Source of the DNA: Lentisphaerota bacterium
Lineage (GTDB): Bacteria; Verrucomicrobiota; Kiritimatiellia; RFP12; UBA1067
DNA: 37,583 nucleotides
Direction of reading: 5' to 3'
Assembly: GCA_015061665.1 (NCBI GenBank)
Contig: SUWC01000026.1
Span: 1 to 37,583 of the forward strand
Of the stretch, positions 16,707-24,703 are shown piece by piece (position 1 is the first letter of the stretch; every line of letters begins with the position of its first letter). The position numbers and the translations under genes are program-made. Below the pieces are notes generated by a model. It saw nothing but the letters and a program-made list of their open reading frames with translations. It did not search any database and was not told the DNA's origin.

Positions 16707-19579
16707 CGCGCCTCCTTTGCTAGCATTTCGACGAGCTTGTCCCGCGTCACCGGCTTGAGGAGGATGTCGTCGAACCCGACCTCCTCGTACTTTCCGCGGA
16801 ACTCGACGTCCGCCGTTACGACGACGACGCGCAGTCCCGAAAGCGCGGGATCGGCGCGGATCGCCCTTACAAGAGTCTCTCCGTCCATGTGCGGCATCCA
16901 CATGTCCGTCAGCACCAAGTCGAAGTTTTCCGCGCCCTTGGACCTCAGCAGGTCAAGAGCCTCCTGTCCGTCCGCGGCAGAAGAGACTTCGTGCAGTCCG
17001 AGGTTCTTCAGCTGCGCCTTCATGACCATGACGTTCATCTTGGAGTCGTCCACGACGAGGATGCGGAGATGCGAGTTGGAGTTGGAGTTTTGAGTTGGAG
17101 TATAGATTCCTGCATCCTTTCTCGAACTCGAACTATTCTCTCCAACTTCACTTTCCACGACTTTCACCCCCGGTATCGTCACCGTAAACGTCGACCCCTT
17201 TCCAAGCGTCGAGACGACGTCCATCCTGCCGCCCATCGCCGAGACAAGCTGCTTGCAGATAGCAAGCCCGAGCCCCGTGCCGCCGTTGCGCGACTTCGTG
17301 GACCCGACCTGAACGTATGCCGAGCCGATGAGTCCAAGGTCCTCCTCGCTTATGCCGCACCCCGTATCCTCGACCGCGACTCGCAGCGTGCCGGAGTGCC
17401 CTCTGGACGTTACCTCGAACGACGCTCGCACCTCGACATATCCTTCATGTGTGAACTTGACTGCGTTTCCGACGAGATTGAATGCGATCTGCCTTACGCG
17501 CTGCGGGTCGATCACCAGCCTTGGCATGACGTCCGCACGGCAGCGCACCTCAACGCCCGCATCCCTGCCCGCAAGCCTGAAGGCTTCCGTGACTTCGCGC
17601 AGAAGCCTCGTGCAGTCCGTTGGCTCGGGAACTATCGACATCTTCCCCGACTCCAGCTTCGAAAGGTCCAGCACGTCGTTGACAAGCCCAAGGAGGGTCC
17701 TGCCGCTCGAGACTATGGAATCGACGGCCTGGTCCCGTTCGGCGGCGGTCTTGAAGCCGGTCTTCAGCATCTCGGAAAAGCCGATGATCGCGTTCAGGGG
17801 CGTGCGTATGTCGTGGCTGACCGTCGAGAAGAAGTAGCTCTTTGCCTGAGCCTTCTCCTGCTCCATTCTCAGCTCGCGACGCCTCATGGCGATGTAGACG
17901 GCGATCATCAGCGCAAGCGCCAGGACGGTAAGGACAATCTGCGCCATGCTGCTGCGGATTATGGAATTGCGGACTACCCGCAGGTCGCGCCGGAGGGATG
18001 CATCCCACGCCTTTTCGCGGACGGTCTCGTCGCCGCCCTTTGCGCCTTCCCCGCCGAACAGCTCGACGTGGCTCTCCACTATCTCGCTGTAGGCTTTGCG
18101 CACAGCCTCGGAAGCAGTCTGCCGCGCCCAGATGTACGAAAGCGAAACGATCACCATGAAAAGGGACACCCACACGACGGAGGAGCGTCCGAACCTGTGC
18201 GAGCCGTCTCGGTGAAAGGCGAACAGGAAGAAGGCAAGCCCCGCAATGCACAGGAGGACCATCGCGAGATACGAAACATTCCCCATTGTGGAGGAAACCG
18301 CAGGCAGGAGGAAAACGACGGCTATCGCCACGGCGAAAACAAAACCGACAAGCCCTGTCGCCGTAGAGACGCGGTCGCCGTCCCTCTTCGCCAGCTTGAA
18401 GGCGGCGGCGGACGTGTATGCATACGCCACCGCGGCTCCTACGAGCGCGATGTCGACGATGACTGAGATAGCGGGTTGGCCGATCGCGGACGTTGCGACC
18501 GCGGCAGCTGCGATTACGAACGCGGAATTCCTCGAGGACAGCACCCCGTTCTTTCTGCCAAGCCACAGCGGCATCGCGCCGTCGTCTGCCATGGCCGCGA
18601 GAAGCTTGCTGGCGACGACCGTGTTCCCCACGAGGTTTGTGAACAGCGCGGAGATGAGCGTTACGCAGAGCACCGCAGGCCCGGCCGCGCCAAGGCCCCC
18701 TTTTACCATGTCGAAGGCAAGAATGTTCGCGTCGCCTGGCTGCGAGACCGCCGCAACCCACCCGGCGCCGTCACCGCCCGACGCGAGCACCGGAATCAAC
18801 ACCCCCATGGCATACGCAACAACGGAAGCCGCAATCGCAGCTGCCATTACCCAGAAGGACTTGCGGACAGGGAATCGGAACTCGGCGGAAATGCAGGATA
18901 TGGATTCAATCCCCACGAAAAGCCACGGCGAAATCAGGAGAACGCCGAACAGCTGCGACATTGCCCCGCCTCCGTGCGGCGAGAAGAACGGACGCAATGT
19001 GGCGACGCCTCCCATGTGACCAGTCGCAGCGGCGCAGAAGCAGACGACGATTCCTGCTGCCATCACGACGGCAAGCGCCGTCTGCACCGCAGCCGCGATC
19101 CTTCGCCTGCAGGTCAGCGCGAGAACGACGCTCATGGCCACCGCCACTATCAATATGTCGCCCAGGCACACCCTGAACCCCGCGACACAGTACTTGAACC
19201 CGAAATGGAGCGGATTCCCACCTATCAGATAGCGGACAATCACGGTCAGCATCTCTGCATCGGCCCAGACTATCGCCGCGTATCCGAGGGACAGGAACCA
19301 GGCGCATATATATCCGTGGTCGTGTCCGAACGCCTTCTTGGCATAGGTGTAAACTCCGCCTATGCCTGGATACTTCCCCATCATATAGTGGAAATTCCAC
19401 GCTATGACGACCATCACAAGCGCGGTCACTGCAAGGCCAAGCAACGTGCCGACCGGTCCTGCCTTGGGAAGGAACTCCGTCCACGGCAGGACAAGAACGT
19501 CCCATCCCACGGCACATCCGAATGCCACCGCCCACGCCCCGAAGGCGGAAAGATGCATTAGGTGTCCTCTGTCTTTCAT
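16703..19579 (-). CDS. APC-family permease fused to hybrid sensor histidine kinase (permease-HisKA-HATPase-REC)
   Basis: This is a single 958-residue frame. Residues 1-455 are a 12-span amino-acid/polyamine/organocation permease (KYPGIGGVYTYAKKAFG at 69-85 and an RKNG-containing loop at 342-345). Its first helix reads GCAVGWDVLVLPW rather than the usual GSGIF-type motif. A further span (about 467-485), an approximately 60-residue extracytoplasmic loop and a last span (546-565) lead to the kinase: SHDIRTPLNA (His589), NLVGNAVKFT (Asn705), EDTGCG (737-742) and GGTGLGLA (766-773). A heptamer-derived linker (808-838) precedes a receiver with LTDMWMPHMDG (Asp892) and LKPVT (Lys942). It probably senses a transported solute and passes phosphate to the Hpt protein. 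GGAGG lies 6 bases before the ATG, and the start overlaps the previous stop. Confidence 0.92.
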   Translation of the reverse strand: MKDRGHLMHLSAFGAWAVAFGCAVGWDVLVLPWTEFLPKAGPVGTLLGLAVTALVMVVIAWNFHYMMGKYPGIGGVYTYAKKAFGHDHGYICAWFLSLGYAAIVWADAEMLTVIVRYLIGGNPLHFGFKYCVAGFRVCLGDILIVAVAMSVVLALTCRRRIAAAVQTALAVVMAAGIVVCFCAAATGHMGGVATLRPFFSPHGGGAMSQLFGVLLISPWLFVGIESISCISAEFRFPVRKSFWVMAAAIAASVVAYAMGVLIPVLASGGDGAGWVAAVSQPGDANILAFDMVKGGLGAAGPAVLCVTLISALFTNLVGNTVVASKLLAAMADDGAMPLWLGRKNGVLSSRNSAFVIAAAAVATSAIGQPAISVIVDIALVGAAVAYAYTSAAAFKLAKRDGDRVSTATGLVGFVFAVAIAVVFLLPAVSSTMGNVSYLAMVLLCIAGLAFFLFAFHRDGSHRFGRSSVVWVSLFMVIVSLSYIWARQTASEAVRKAYSEIVESHVELFGGEGAKGGDETVREKAWDASLRRDLRVVRNSIIRSSMAQIVLTVLALALMIAVYIAMRRRELRMEQEKAQAKSYFFSTVSHDIRTPLNAIIGFSEMLKTGFKTAAERDQAVDSIVSSGRTLLGLVNDVLDLSKLESGKMSIVPEPTDCTRLLREVTEAFRLAGRDAGVEVRCRADVMPRLVIDPQRVRQIAFNLVGNAVKFTHEGYVEVRASFEVTSRGHSGTLRVAVEDTGCGISEEDLGLIGSAYVQVGSTKSRNGGTGLGLAICKQLVSAMGGRMDVVSTLGKGSTFTVTIPGVKVVESEVGENSSSSRKDAGIYTPTQNSNSNSHLRILVVDDSKMNVMVMKAQLKNLGLHEVSSAADGQEALDLLRSKGAENFDLVLTDMWMPHMDGETLVRAIRADPALSGLRVVVVTADVEFRGKYEEVGFDDILLKPVTRDKLVEMLAKEAR
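17072..17104. repeat. Array D: GAGTTG/GAGTTTT tandem units in the kinase-receiver linker
   Basis: The units alternate 6 and 7 bases: GAGTTG, GAGTTG, GAGTTTT, GAGTTG, GAGT. On the minus strand they encode TPTQNSNSNS. A second weaker tract (about 17123-17157, TCGAACT/CGAACTA/TTCTCTC/CAACTTC/ACTTTCC) adjoins it and encodes ESEVGENSSSS. Together they form most of the linker between the ATPase and receiver domains. Confidence 0.65.
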
Positions 19580-21483
19580 CTATATCCTCCAATCAAAGAC
19601 CGCAGCGACAGCCAGCCGAACTTGACAAGCCCATAAGCATAGCGCCGCCAGAGCCGCTTTGGCTCCTGTATTATGCGGTAGATCCACTCAAGCCCTGACT
19701 TCTGCATCCACCTCGGCGCGCGCTTCACGCGTCCGGCGATGAAGTTGAACGTTCCGCCGATTCCGATCATCACGCCAGCATCCAGCTTCGGCGCGTTCCT
19801 GCCCATCCAAAGCTCCTGCTTCGGATTCCCCAGCGCGACGAAGAGAATGTCGGGCCTCGCCGCGTTTATGCGTTCAACTATTTCAGGCTGCTCCTCGTCG
19901 AGCTTGACATAGGCGGGATCGATTCCGGCAACTCTCAACTCCCGACTCCCAACTCTCAACTTCCTAAACGCCTCCTCTATCGCTCCCCTGTCACCGCCGA
20001 GTACGTATACAGACAAGCCTTCCTCGGCACAGCGGCGGCAGATTGCCGGAACCATGTCGGCTCCCGTGGCGCGTCCTGGGATCGGACACCCCAGCATCTT
20101 CGACAGAAGGACGATCGGCATGCCGTCCGCGGTAACGAAGTCCGCGTTCCTGAGATAGCCCCACAGTTCGTCGTTTCCGCCAAACGGCCAGCCGCTCACT
20201 GCGTTCGTCACGAAGTCGACGTTCAGCGTTGCGACGAAGGCCGGTTTCCGAGCTGGAGTTACCATGTGCTCCAACTTTCCCCTCTTTGCAAAAGAGATTA
20301 TGCGCTCGACGGCTTCAGTCTCGGTGACGCGAGCAACGGGTATGCCGAAGAGACGCGAGACACCTTTTTGCCCAAGCAGCTTCGCAATTCCCTTCGCATG
20401 GTCCTCCCACGAGAAGCGCTTGATCCATTCGCGCCCGCGTGCAATCCGCGCGGCGCGGTCTTCCATGGACTCGGAGAAAAGCCGCATAAGCGTGTTGGCG
20501 ATTGCATCGACGTCGTAAGGATCGAACGTCATCGCGACATCGCCGGCGATCTCGCCAAGGGAGCCGTTGTTAGAGCATGCGCACGGAATGCCGCGGTCCA
20601 TCGCCTCGATCAGCGAAAGGCCGAATCCCTCGAACAGGCTAGGGAAGACATAGAACCCCGCTTCGCCCCAGAGGCGCGGCATTTCCGCCGCGTCGACGAA
20701 CCCGGTGAAGCGCACAAGGTCGGCGTATGGAGAATTCCGAGCCGCCTCATGGACGACTTCCGCATCCTTCCAGTCAGCGCCGGCGATCACCAGCGGATGC
20801 GCCTCGGCGACTTCGCGCGGCAGCTTGCCATACGCCTCTATTAGCCTCACGTGGTTCTTCCCCGGATGCTCGATGCGGGAAATGTAGAGGAGACTTCGCA
20901 CTTCGGACTTCGGGCTTCCGGTCTCGCTCCGAAGTCCTTCGCTATTCCGAAGTCCGAAGTCCGAAGCCCGAAGTCCGTTGTAAAGCACCGTGACGTCCTC
21001 CGCGCGGCAGTGCCAGTACTTCACCATGTCGGTCTTCGTGGCCTCGCTGACTGCGACGAGGTGCTGCGCGCGCTTGGCGAAGAACGGCAGCACATGGGCG
21101 AGGTAGAACATGCGCAAGCGCGAGTACTTGCCGGGAATGTGGAAGTTTGCAAGATCATGGATTGTCGCCGTTGTAGGAATGGGATACCGCAGACAGACGC
21201 GCCTATTCGCTGCGCAAATGACAAAGCCGTCGAACTCCTTCCTGTGCCGCTTGATCCACCGCGGCAGAAAAAGCAAATGCCAAAGCATGCTGAACACAGC
21301 CCTACGCGTCCAACCAGGAGCAAAAATATAATGTAACTCCGACTCTTCTTTGCGAGCCGAAGGTTCGCAAAGAAGAGTCAGCTCATGTCCCTGGCGCGCA
21401 AGCTCGCGCACGACTTCGCGGACGTATTCGGAGATTCCGCTCCGCCCGCCGTCGTACGGGATGCATGACACCAGTATCCTCAT
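19576..21483 (-). CDS. Bifunctional glycosyltransferase: GT4 domain fused to WecG/TagA/CpsF (GT26) domain
   Basis: The start at 21483 follows GGGAGG by 8 bases and lies 2 bases after the kinase stop. The 635-residue product joins two enzymes. Residues 1-375 are GT4: MRILVSCIPYDGGRSGISEY, LLYISRIEHPGKNHVRLIEA, and the EX7E region FEGFGLSLIEAM (284-295). Residues 376-635 are GT26: FVATLNVDFVTNA, NADFVTADGMPIV (446-458), ALGNPKQELWM (550-560), GIGGTFNFIAGRVKRAPRW (574-592), and EPKRLWRRYAYG. GT26 enzymes add ManNAc, ManNAcA or glucose to a polyprenyl-PP-linked sugar. The fusion would add two sugars in sequence. Two heptamer tracts (residues about 170-200 and 508-520) and a hairpin (about 37-49) are translated within it. 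Confidence 0.92.
   Translation of the reverse strand: MRILVSCIPYDGGRSGISEYVREVVRELARQGHELTLLCEPSARKEESELHYIFAPGWTRRAVFSMLWHLLFLPRWIKRHRKEFDGFVICAANRRVCLRYPIPTTATIHDLANFHIPGKYSRLRMFYLAHVLPFFAKRAQHLVAVSEATKTDMVKYWHCRAEDVTVLYNGLRASDFGLRNSEGLRSETGSPKSEVRSLLYISRIEHPGKNHVRLIEAYGKLPREVAEAHPLVIAGADWKDAEVVHEAARNSPYADLVRFTGFVDAAEMPRLWGEAGFYVFPSLFEGFGLSLIEAMDRGIPCACSNNGSLGEIAGDVAMTFDPYDVDAIANTLMRLFSESMEDRAARIARGREWIKRFSWEDHAKGIAKLLGQKGVSRLFGIPVARVTETEAVERIISFAKRGKLEHMVTPARKPAFVATLNVDFVTNAVSGWPFGGNDELWGYLRNADFVTADGMPIVLLSKMLGCPIPGRATGADMVPAICRRCAEEGLSVYVLGGDRGAIEEAFRKLRVGSRELRVAGIDPAYVKLDEEQPEIVERINAARPDILFVALGNPKQELWMGRNAPKLDAGVMIGIGGTFNFIAGRVKRAPRWMQKSGLEWIYRIIQEPKRLWRRYAYGLVKFGWLSLRSLIGGYR
19929..19963. 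repeat. Heptamer array E: five copies of CRACTYC/T
   Basis: The units are CAACTCT, CAACTCC, CGACTCC, CAACTCT, CAACTTC, contiguous. They encode KLRVGSRELRVAG in the GT26 domain, at the loop between the nucleotide-fold helix (EEAFRKL) and the next strand, where relatives usually have a short YPGL-type turn. Confidence 0.9.
20892..20977. repeat. Heptamer array F: inverted GACTTCG and CCGAAGT arrays
   Basis: Five units (GACTTCG, CACTTCG, GACTTCG, GGCTTCC, GGTCTCG; 20892-20926) face four units (CCGAAGT, CCGAAGT, CCGAAGC, CCGAAGT; 20947-20974). A perfect 15-base inverted repeat (20904-20918 with 20963-20977) joins the two halves, so the transcript can fold into a long stem. The tract encodes residues about 171-197 of the GT4 domain, in the linker before LLYISRI. 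Confidence 0.9.
21341..21379. repeat. Perfect hairpin element read through in the GT4-GT26 gene
   Basis: The arms are GACTCTTCTTTGCGA (21341-21355) and TCGCAAAGAAGAGTC (21365-21379). The inner G-T and two C-G pairs extend the stem to 18 pairs with a GAA triloop. The element encodes LCEPSARKEES on the minus strand, a surface loop near the start of the protein. There is no T-run and it lies inside the frame, so it is not a terminator; it resembles a small palindromic element inserted in frame. Confidence 0.8.
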
Positions 21484-21485
21484 CG

Positions 21486-24400
21486 CTACGCCCTCCCGAA
21501 GAGGTGCGAGAGCTTCTCGCCGGTGACGGGCTTGGACATGACGTCGGCGAACAGCGACATGTCGTACGACGAGCCGACATCGACGTCTGCGGTGACCGCG
21601 ACTATCGGTATCTCCGCCAGCTCGCGGTCCTTCCGCATCGCCTCGGCCAGCTGGGTGCCGTCCATCTTCGGCATCCACATGTCGGTCAGGACAAGGTCAG
21701 GCTTCCACTCGCGCATGACCTCCAGCGCGTTGCATCCGTTATCCGCATAGCGGATCTCCTTGATCCCGAAGTTGCCGAGGTGTATGCCGAGGATCTTGCG
21801 GTTCATCTGCATGTCGTCAACCACGAGGACCCTCTGCGGCAGCACAGTTGTGATCGCGGCCGCGGCGGACTTGACTGACGGCAGCTGCTCCTTCGCGAGC
21901 ATGAGGCCTGGGATGTCGATCAGGAAAGTGGTGCCCTTTCCGAGCGTGCTGTGGACCGTTATCGTGCCCTTCGCGCTCTCGACCATGCGCTTCACGATGG
22001 GGAGCCCGAGCCCGGTGCCCTTCTTGTCCCCCTCGTTCGCGTTTATGCGGCTGGCGATGTCCTGCACGAACGGATCGAAGAGCCTGGCCATCTTCTCGTC
22101 GGAGATGCCGCATCCCGTGTCGCGTATCTCGACGTGGAGCGTGCTCGTTTCCTCGAGCCACGTGGCCATGACGACGATCTCGCCCTTCTCGGTGAACTTC
22201 GCCGCGTTGCCGACGAGGTTGATCAGTATCTGGCGCATTCCCTGCTGGTAGAACTCCAGGACCGGTATGGGCCTGTCGCTGTCAGTAAGCACGCGCAGCT
22301 TCACTCCGTGCCGGCGGACGCGGTAGCCGAATATCGCTGGCAGCTCCTTGAGAAGCTTGTTCATGTCGCAGGCGCCCGAGCGCATGTCCATCGCCCCTGC
22401 GTCGAGCTTCGACAGGTCGAGTATGTCGTTGATCAGCTCCAGCAGCGCGTTGGAGCTGAGAAGGATACCCTCGGTATACTCCCTGCGGCGCTCCTCCCCG
22501 ATGTTAGGTCGCGACAGAAACTCCGCGAACCCGACGACGGCGTTGAGCGGCGTTCGCAGCTCGTGGGACATCATTGCGAGGAACCTTGTCTTCGCCTGCG
22601 CCATCTCCTCGGCCGCCGCCGCGGCCCTGTTGGCGCGCTTGACCTGCCTGCGAAGGAGCGCGCCCATGACGATTCCGTATATCGCGATGATGCCGACGAT
22701 GCAAATGCCTGTCCGCGTGAGCACGCCAACCAGCTCGTCGCGCGTCATGCCGAATATCCGGTGCTCGACATGGGTCTCGGCGAGCGCCGCGAAGAACATC
22801 TCCTGGAGGTGCGACGGGTCGATGTCGGAAAGCACCTTTCTGATTATGGACACGAGCTCCACGGGAACGTCGCGCCTCGCGAACATCTCGAACTCCTGCT
22901 GGTGGTCAGCGCAGCCGAGCTCCTTCGCGACCGTCTGCGGAACGGGCAGTGAGTAGACTGGCGTCGCGGCGTACACGGCAGGCCCGCTTTTGGCTGGGTA
23001 CGGGACCCAGAAGTCCGTCTCGCCGCGCATGAACTTAGCCTCAGCCGTCTGTATGCCCGTCTGGGCCTGCGGGAGGAAGATCAGCCCCGTGCGGCGCGAC
23101 ATCTCGGCGAGCAGCGCGCCGATAAAGCCGTCCGGCCTTCCCTTCGAATCGATCAACGGGTACGGCCAGGGGGAGAAGTCGATGTAGACGGGCTTGGAGG
23201 ACTGCACCCTGTCCTTCAGCCACTGCGTCTCCTGAAGCGAAAGCGCGGCCATGTTGCTGCGGTCGCCGTAGTGGTGCTCGCTGATCATCCTCTGGTACTT
23301 CGGGAAGTCGTCGCAGACCTCGTCCAGCGCCTGCTCCAGCTCCGAGAACAGATCGGGGCGCTTCGTCGACGTGCAGATGTACATCGGGTGGGCCGTGTAG
23401 ATGTGCAGCGCCTCCTCGTTGGCGAGACCGGGCATCTCGACGTCCACGCAGGCATCGACTTCTCCCGCGAAATAGGCGTTGAGCATGTCGAGGTCAGACG
23501 AGAACTCCTTGTACGAAATCCCCGAATCGGCGTCGAACTGGCGCTTTGCGCGCTCGGCGCTGACGGTGCCGGAGAGAAGTCCGACCTTCATTCCGCGCCA
23601 CGTCGCCGGATCGCCGGGCTTGTACGGGCTGCCCGGGTGGGCCCACAAGTAGACGCGCAGCATGCCGATTGGCGTGTGGGGGAAAAGGAAGTTGTTGCGG
23701 CGCGAAGGCGAAAACCCGATGCCGCCGACTAGGTCCAGTCTGCCGTTCTTGACGTCCTCCAGGCTCTCGTCGTACCCGCCGTAGACGAAGTCGACGGTCC
23801 ACCGCGTATACGTGCAGATCGTCTTCAGCCAGTTATCGAGCGCGCCCTCGCGCGTTCCGTCTTCGGCGACGTTGAAGAGTCCGCCGCGGCAGTAGGCCGC
23901 CGCCCTGACCCTGTGCTGCGGCTTGCGCAGCCCCAGTATCGTCTCCTTCCACTCGTCTATCCTGTCGATGTCGTCGATATACACCTCGCGGTACGCCTTC
24001 ACGAGCTTCCTGTACAGCTCGTTCTTGTCCTTGCGCACGGCGAAGTAGACGTTGCGGTCGCCTATCGGCACGACCTCGACGAGGCCCTCGGGACGCTTTC
24101 CGAACGGCGTGTAGAGAAACAGGACGTCGATTTCGCCCTTCTGCAGGGCATCGACGGCGCCTGCGCTCGTAGGGTACTCCACGTACTTCGGCGTCAGGCG
24201 GGCCTGCTCGAAGTAGTGCTCGCGGTCGGTGTTCTGGCCCTGGGACACCGGCGAATAGCCGACGCGCAGGCGCGGCCACTCCGTGATCTTCTGGGACATC
24301 ATGGCCATCGACCGCTGCGGGGTCGCGTAGAGCGCGCAGTGCATGCACCCGATCGGCTGGAGCGGGTATACGTAGTTCTCCGAAAGCTCAGGCGTCCTGA

Positions 24401-24668
24401 ACGCCGAGCAGATCACGTCGGCCTTCGACTTCTCGATGAGGCCGTCTGCGCCGAACTCTACCCTCTCGGTCTCCAGTCCTGCGCGGACGAACACCTCGTG
24501 CATGACGGTCGTGCAGTACCGCACGTCAGCGGAAGCCCAGTAGTCCAGCTTAGAATCGCGTACGCAGTCGGCTACCGTTGCACTTTCCGCCTGGGCGGAA
24601 AGTGAATGTAAAATGGAAAATGAAAAATGTAAAATTAAAAATGGAATAAGTTTTTTCATAGTTTTCAA
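21486..24668 (-). CDS. Hybrid sensor histidine kinase with periplasmic binding-protein-like domains (BvgS/EvgS type)
   Basis: The 1060-residue protein has a signal peptide (about 4-27, core LIPFLILHFSFSILHSL). Two complete SBP_bac_3/Venus-flytrap-like domains follow (about 30-255 and 256-480), and a shorter third-like region (490-640). A membrane span (651-673) leads to HisKA with SHELRTPLNA (His702), NLVGNAAKFT (Asn821), DTGCG (850-854), GTGLGLP (884-890), and a receiver with LTDMWMPKMDG (Asp996) and SKPVT (Lys1046). A periplasmic CMHC (108-111) is unusual. Such kinases bind small solutes and signal by phosphorelay; the receiver needs an Hpt partner, and one lies in the same array. The start may be ATG 24668 or 24659. 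No Shine-Dalgarno is visible, and heptamer arrays occupy both the leader and the signal-peptide codons. Confidence 0.9.
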   Translation of the reverse strand: MKTMKKLIPFLILHFSFSILHSLSAQAESATVADCVRDSKLDYWASADVRYCTTVMHEVFVRAGLETERVEFGADGLIEKSKADVICSAFRTPELSENYVYPLQPIGCMHCALYATPQRSMAMMSQKITEWPRLRVGYSPVSQGQNTDREHYFEQARLTPKYVEYPTSAGAVDALQKGEIDVLFLYTPFGKRPEGLVEVVPIGDRNVYFAVRKDKNELYRKLVKAYREVYIDDIDRIDEWKETILGLRKPQHRVRAAAYCRGGLFNVAEDGTREGALDNWLKTICTYTRWTVDFVYGGYDESLEDVKNGRLDLVGGIGFSPSRRNNFLFPHTPIGMLRVYLWAHPGSPYKPGDPATWRGMKVGLLSGTVSAERAKRQFDADSGISYKEFSSDLDMLNAYFAGEVDACVDVEMPGLANEEALHIYTAHPMYICTSTKRPDLFSELEQALDEVCDDFPKYQRMISEHHYGDRSNMAALSLQETQWLKDRVQSSKPVYIDFSPWPYPLIDSKGRPDGFIGALLAEMSRRTGLIFLPQAQTGIQTAEAKFMRGETDFWVPYPAKSGPAVYAATPVYSLPVPQTVAKELGCADHQQEFEMFARRDVPVELVSIIRKVLSDIDPSHLQEMFFAALAETHVEHRIFGMTRDELVGVLTRTGICIVGIIAIYGIVMGALLRRQVKRANRAAAAAEEMAQAKTRFLAMMSHELRTPLNAVVGFAEFLSRPNIGEERRREYTEGILLSSNALLELINDILDLSKLDAGAMDMRSGACDMNKLLKELPAIFGYRVRRHGVKLRVLTDSDRPIPVLEFYQQGMRQILINLVGNAAKFTEKGEIVVMATWLEETSTLHVEIRDTGCGISDEKMARLFDPFVQDIASRINANEGDKKGTGLGLPIVKRMVESAKGTITVHSTLGKGTTFLIDIPGLMLAKEQLPSVKSAAAAITTVLPQRVLVVDDMQMNRKILGIHLGNFGIKEIRYADNGCNALEVMREWKPDLVLTDMWMPKMDGTQLAEAMRKDRELAEIPIVAVTADVDVGSSYDMSLFADVMSKPVTGEKLSHLFGRA
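24605..24646. repeat. Heptamer array G1: six copies of AATGNAA in signal-peptide codons
   Basis: The units are AATGTAA, AATGGAA, AATGAAA, AATGTAA, AATTAAA, AATGGAA. On the minus strand they read as FLILHFSFSILHS, the hydrophobic core of the kinase signal peptide. Confidence 0.9.
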
Positions 24669-24670
24669 AC

Positions 24671-24703
24671 ATTACACTTTACATTTTACATTTTCCACTC
24701 ACT
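24671..24703. repeat. Heptamer array G2: ATTTTAC-type units in the 34-base intergenic leader
   Basis: The units ACTTTAC, ATTTTAC, ATTTTCC, ACTCACT fill the gap between the STAS stop and the kinase start. They are the inverse of array G1: CATTTTACATT at 24682-24692 is the exact reverse complement of 24605-24615. The kinase start codon therefore lies in the loop of a possible mRNA stem. Confidence 0.85.

Noticed and set aside
21341-21379. Hairpin as an intrinsic terminator
   Set aside because: It lies early inside a gene with an intact frame and is not followed by a T-run on either strand.
21484-21678. Upstream extension of the GT4-GT26 frame
   Set aside because: It is an alternate-frame reading of the kinase receiver; the ATG at 21483 has a good ribosome-binding site and starts the GT4 fold.
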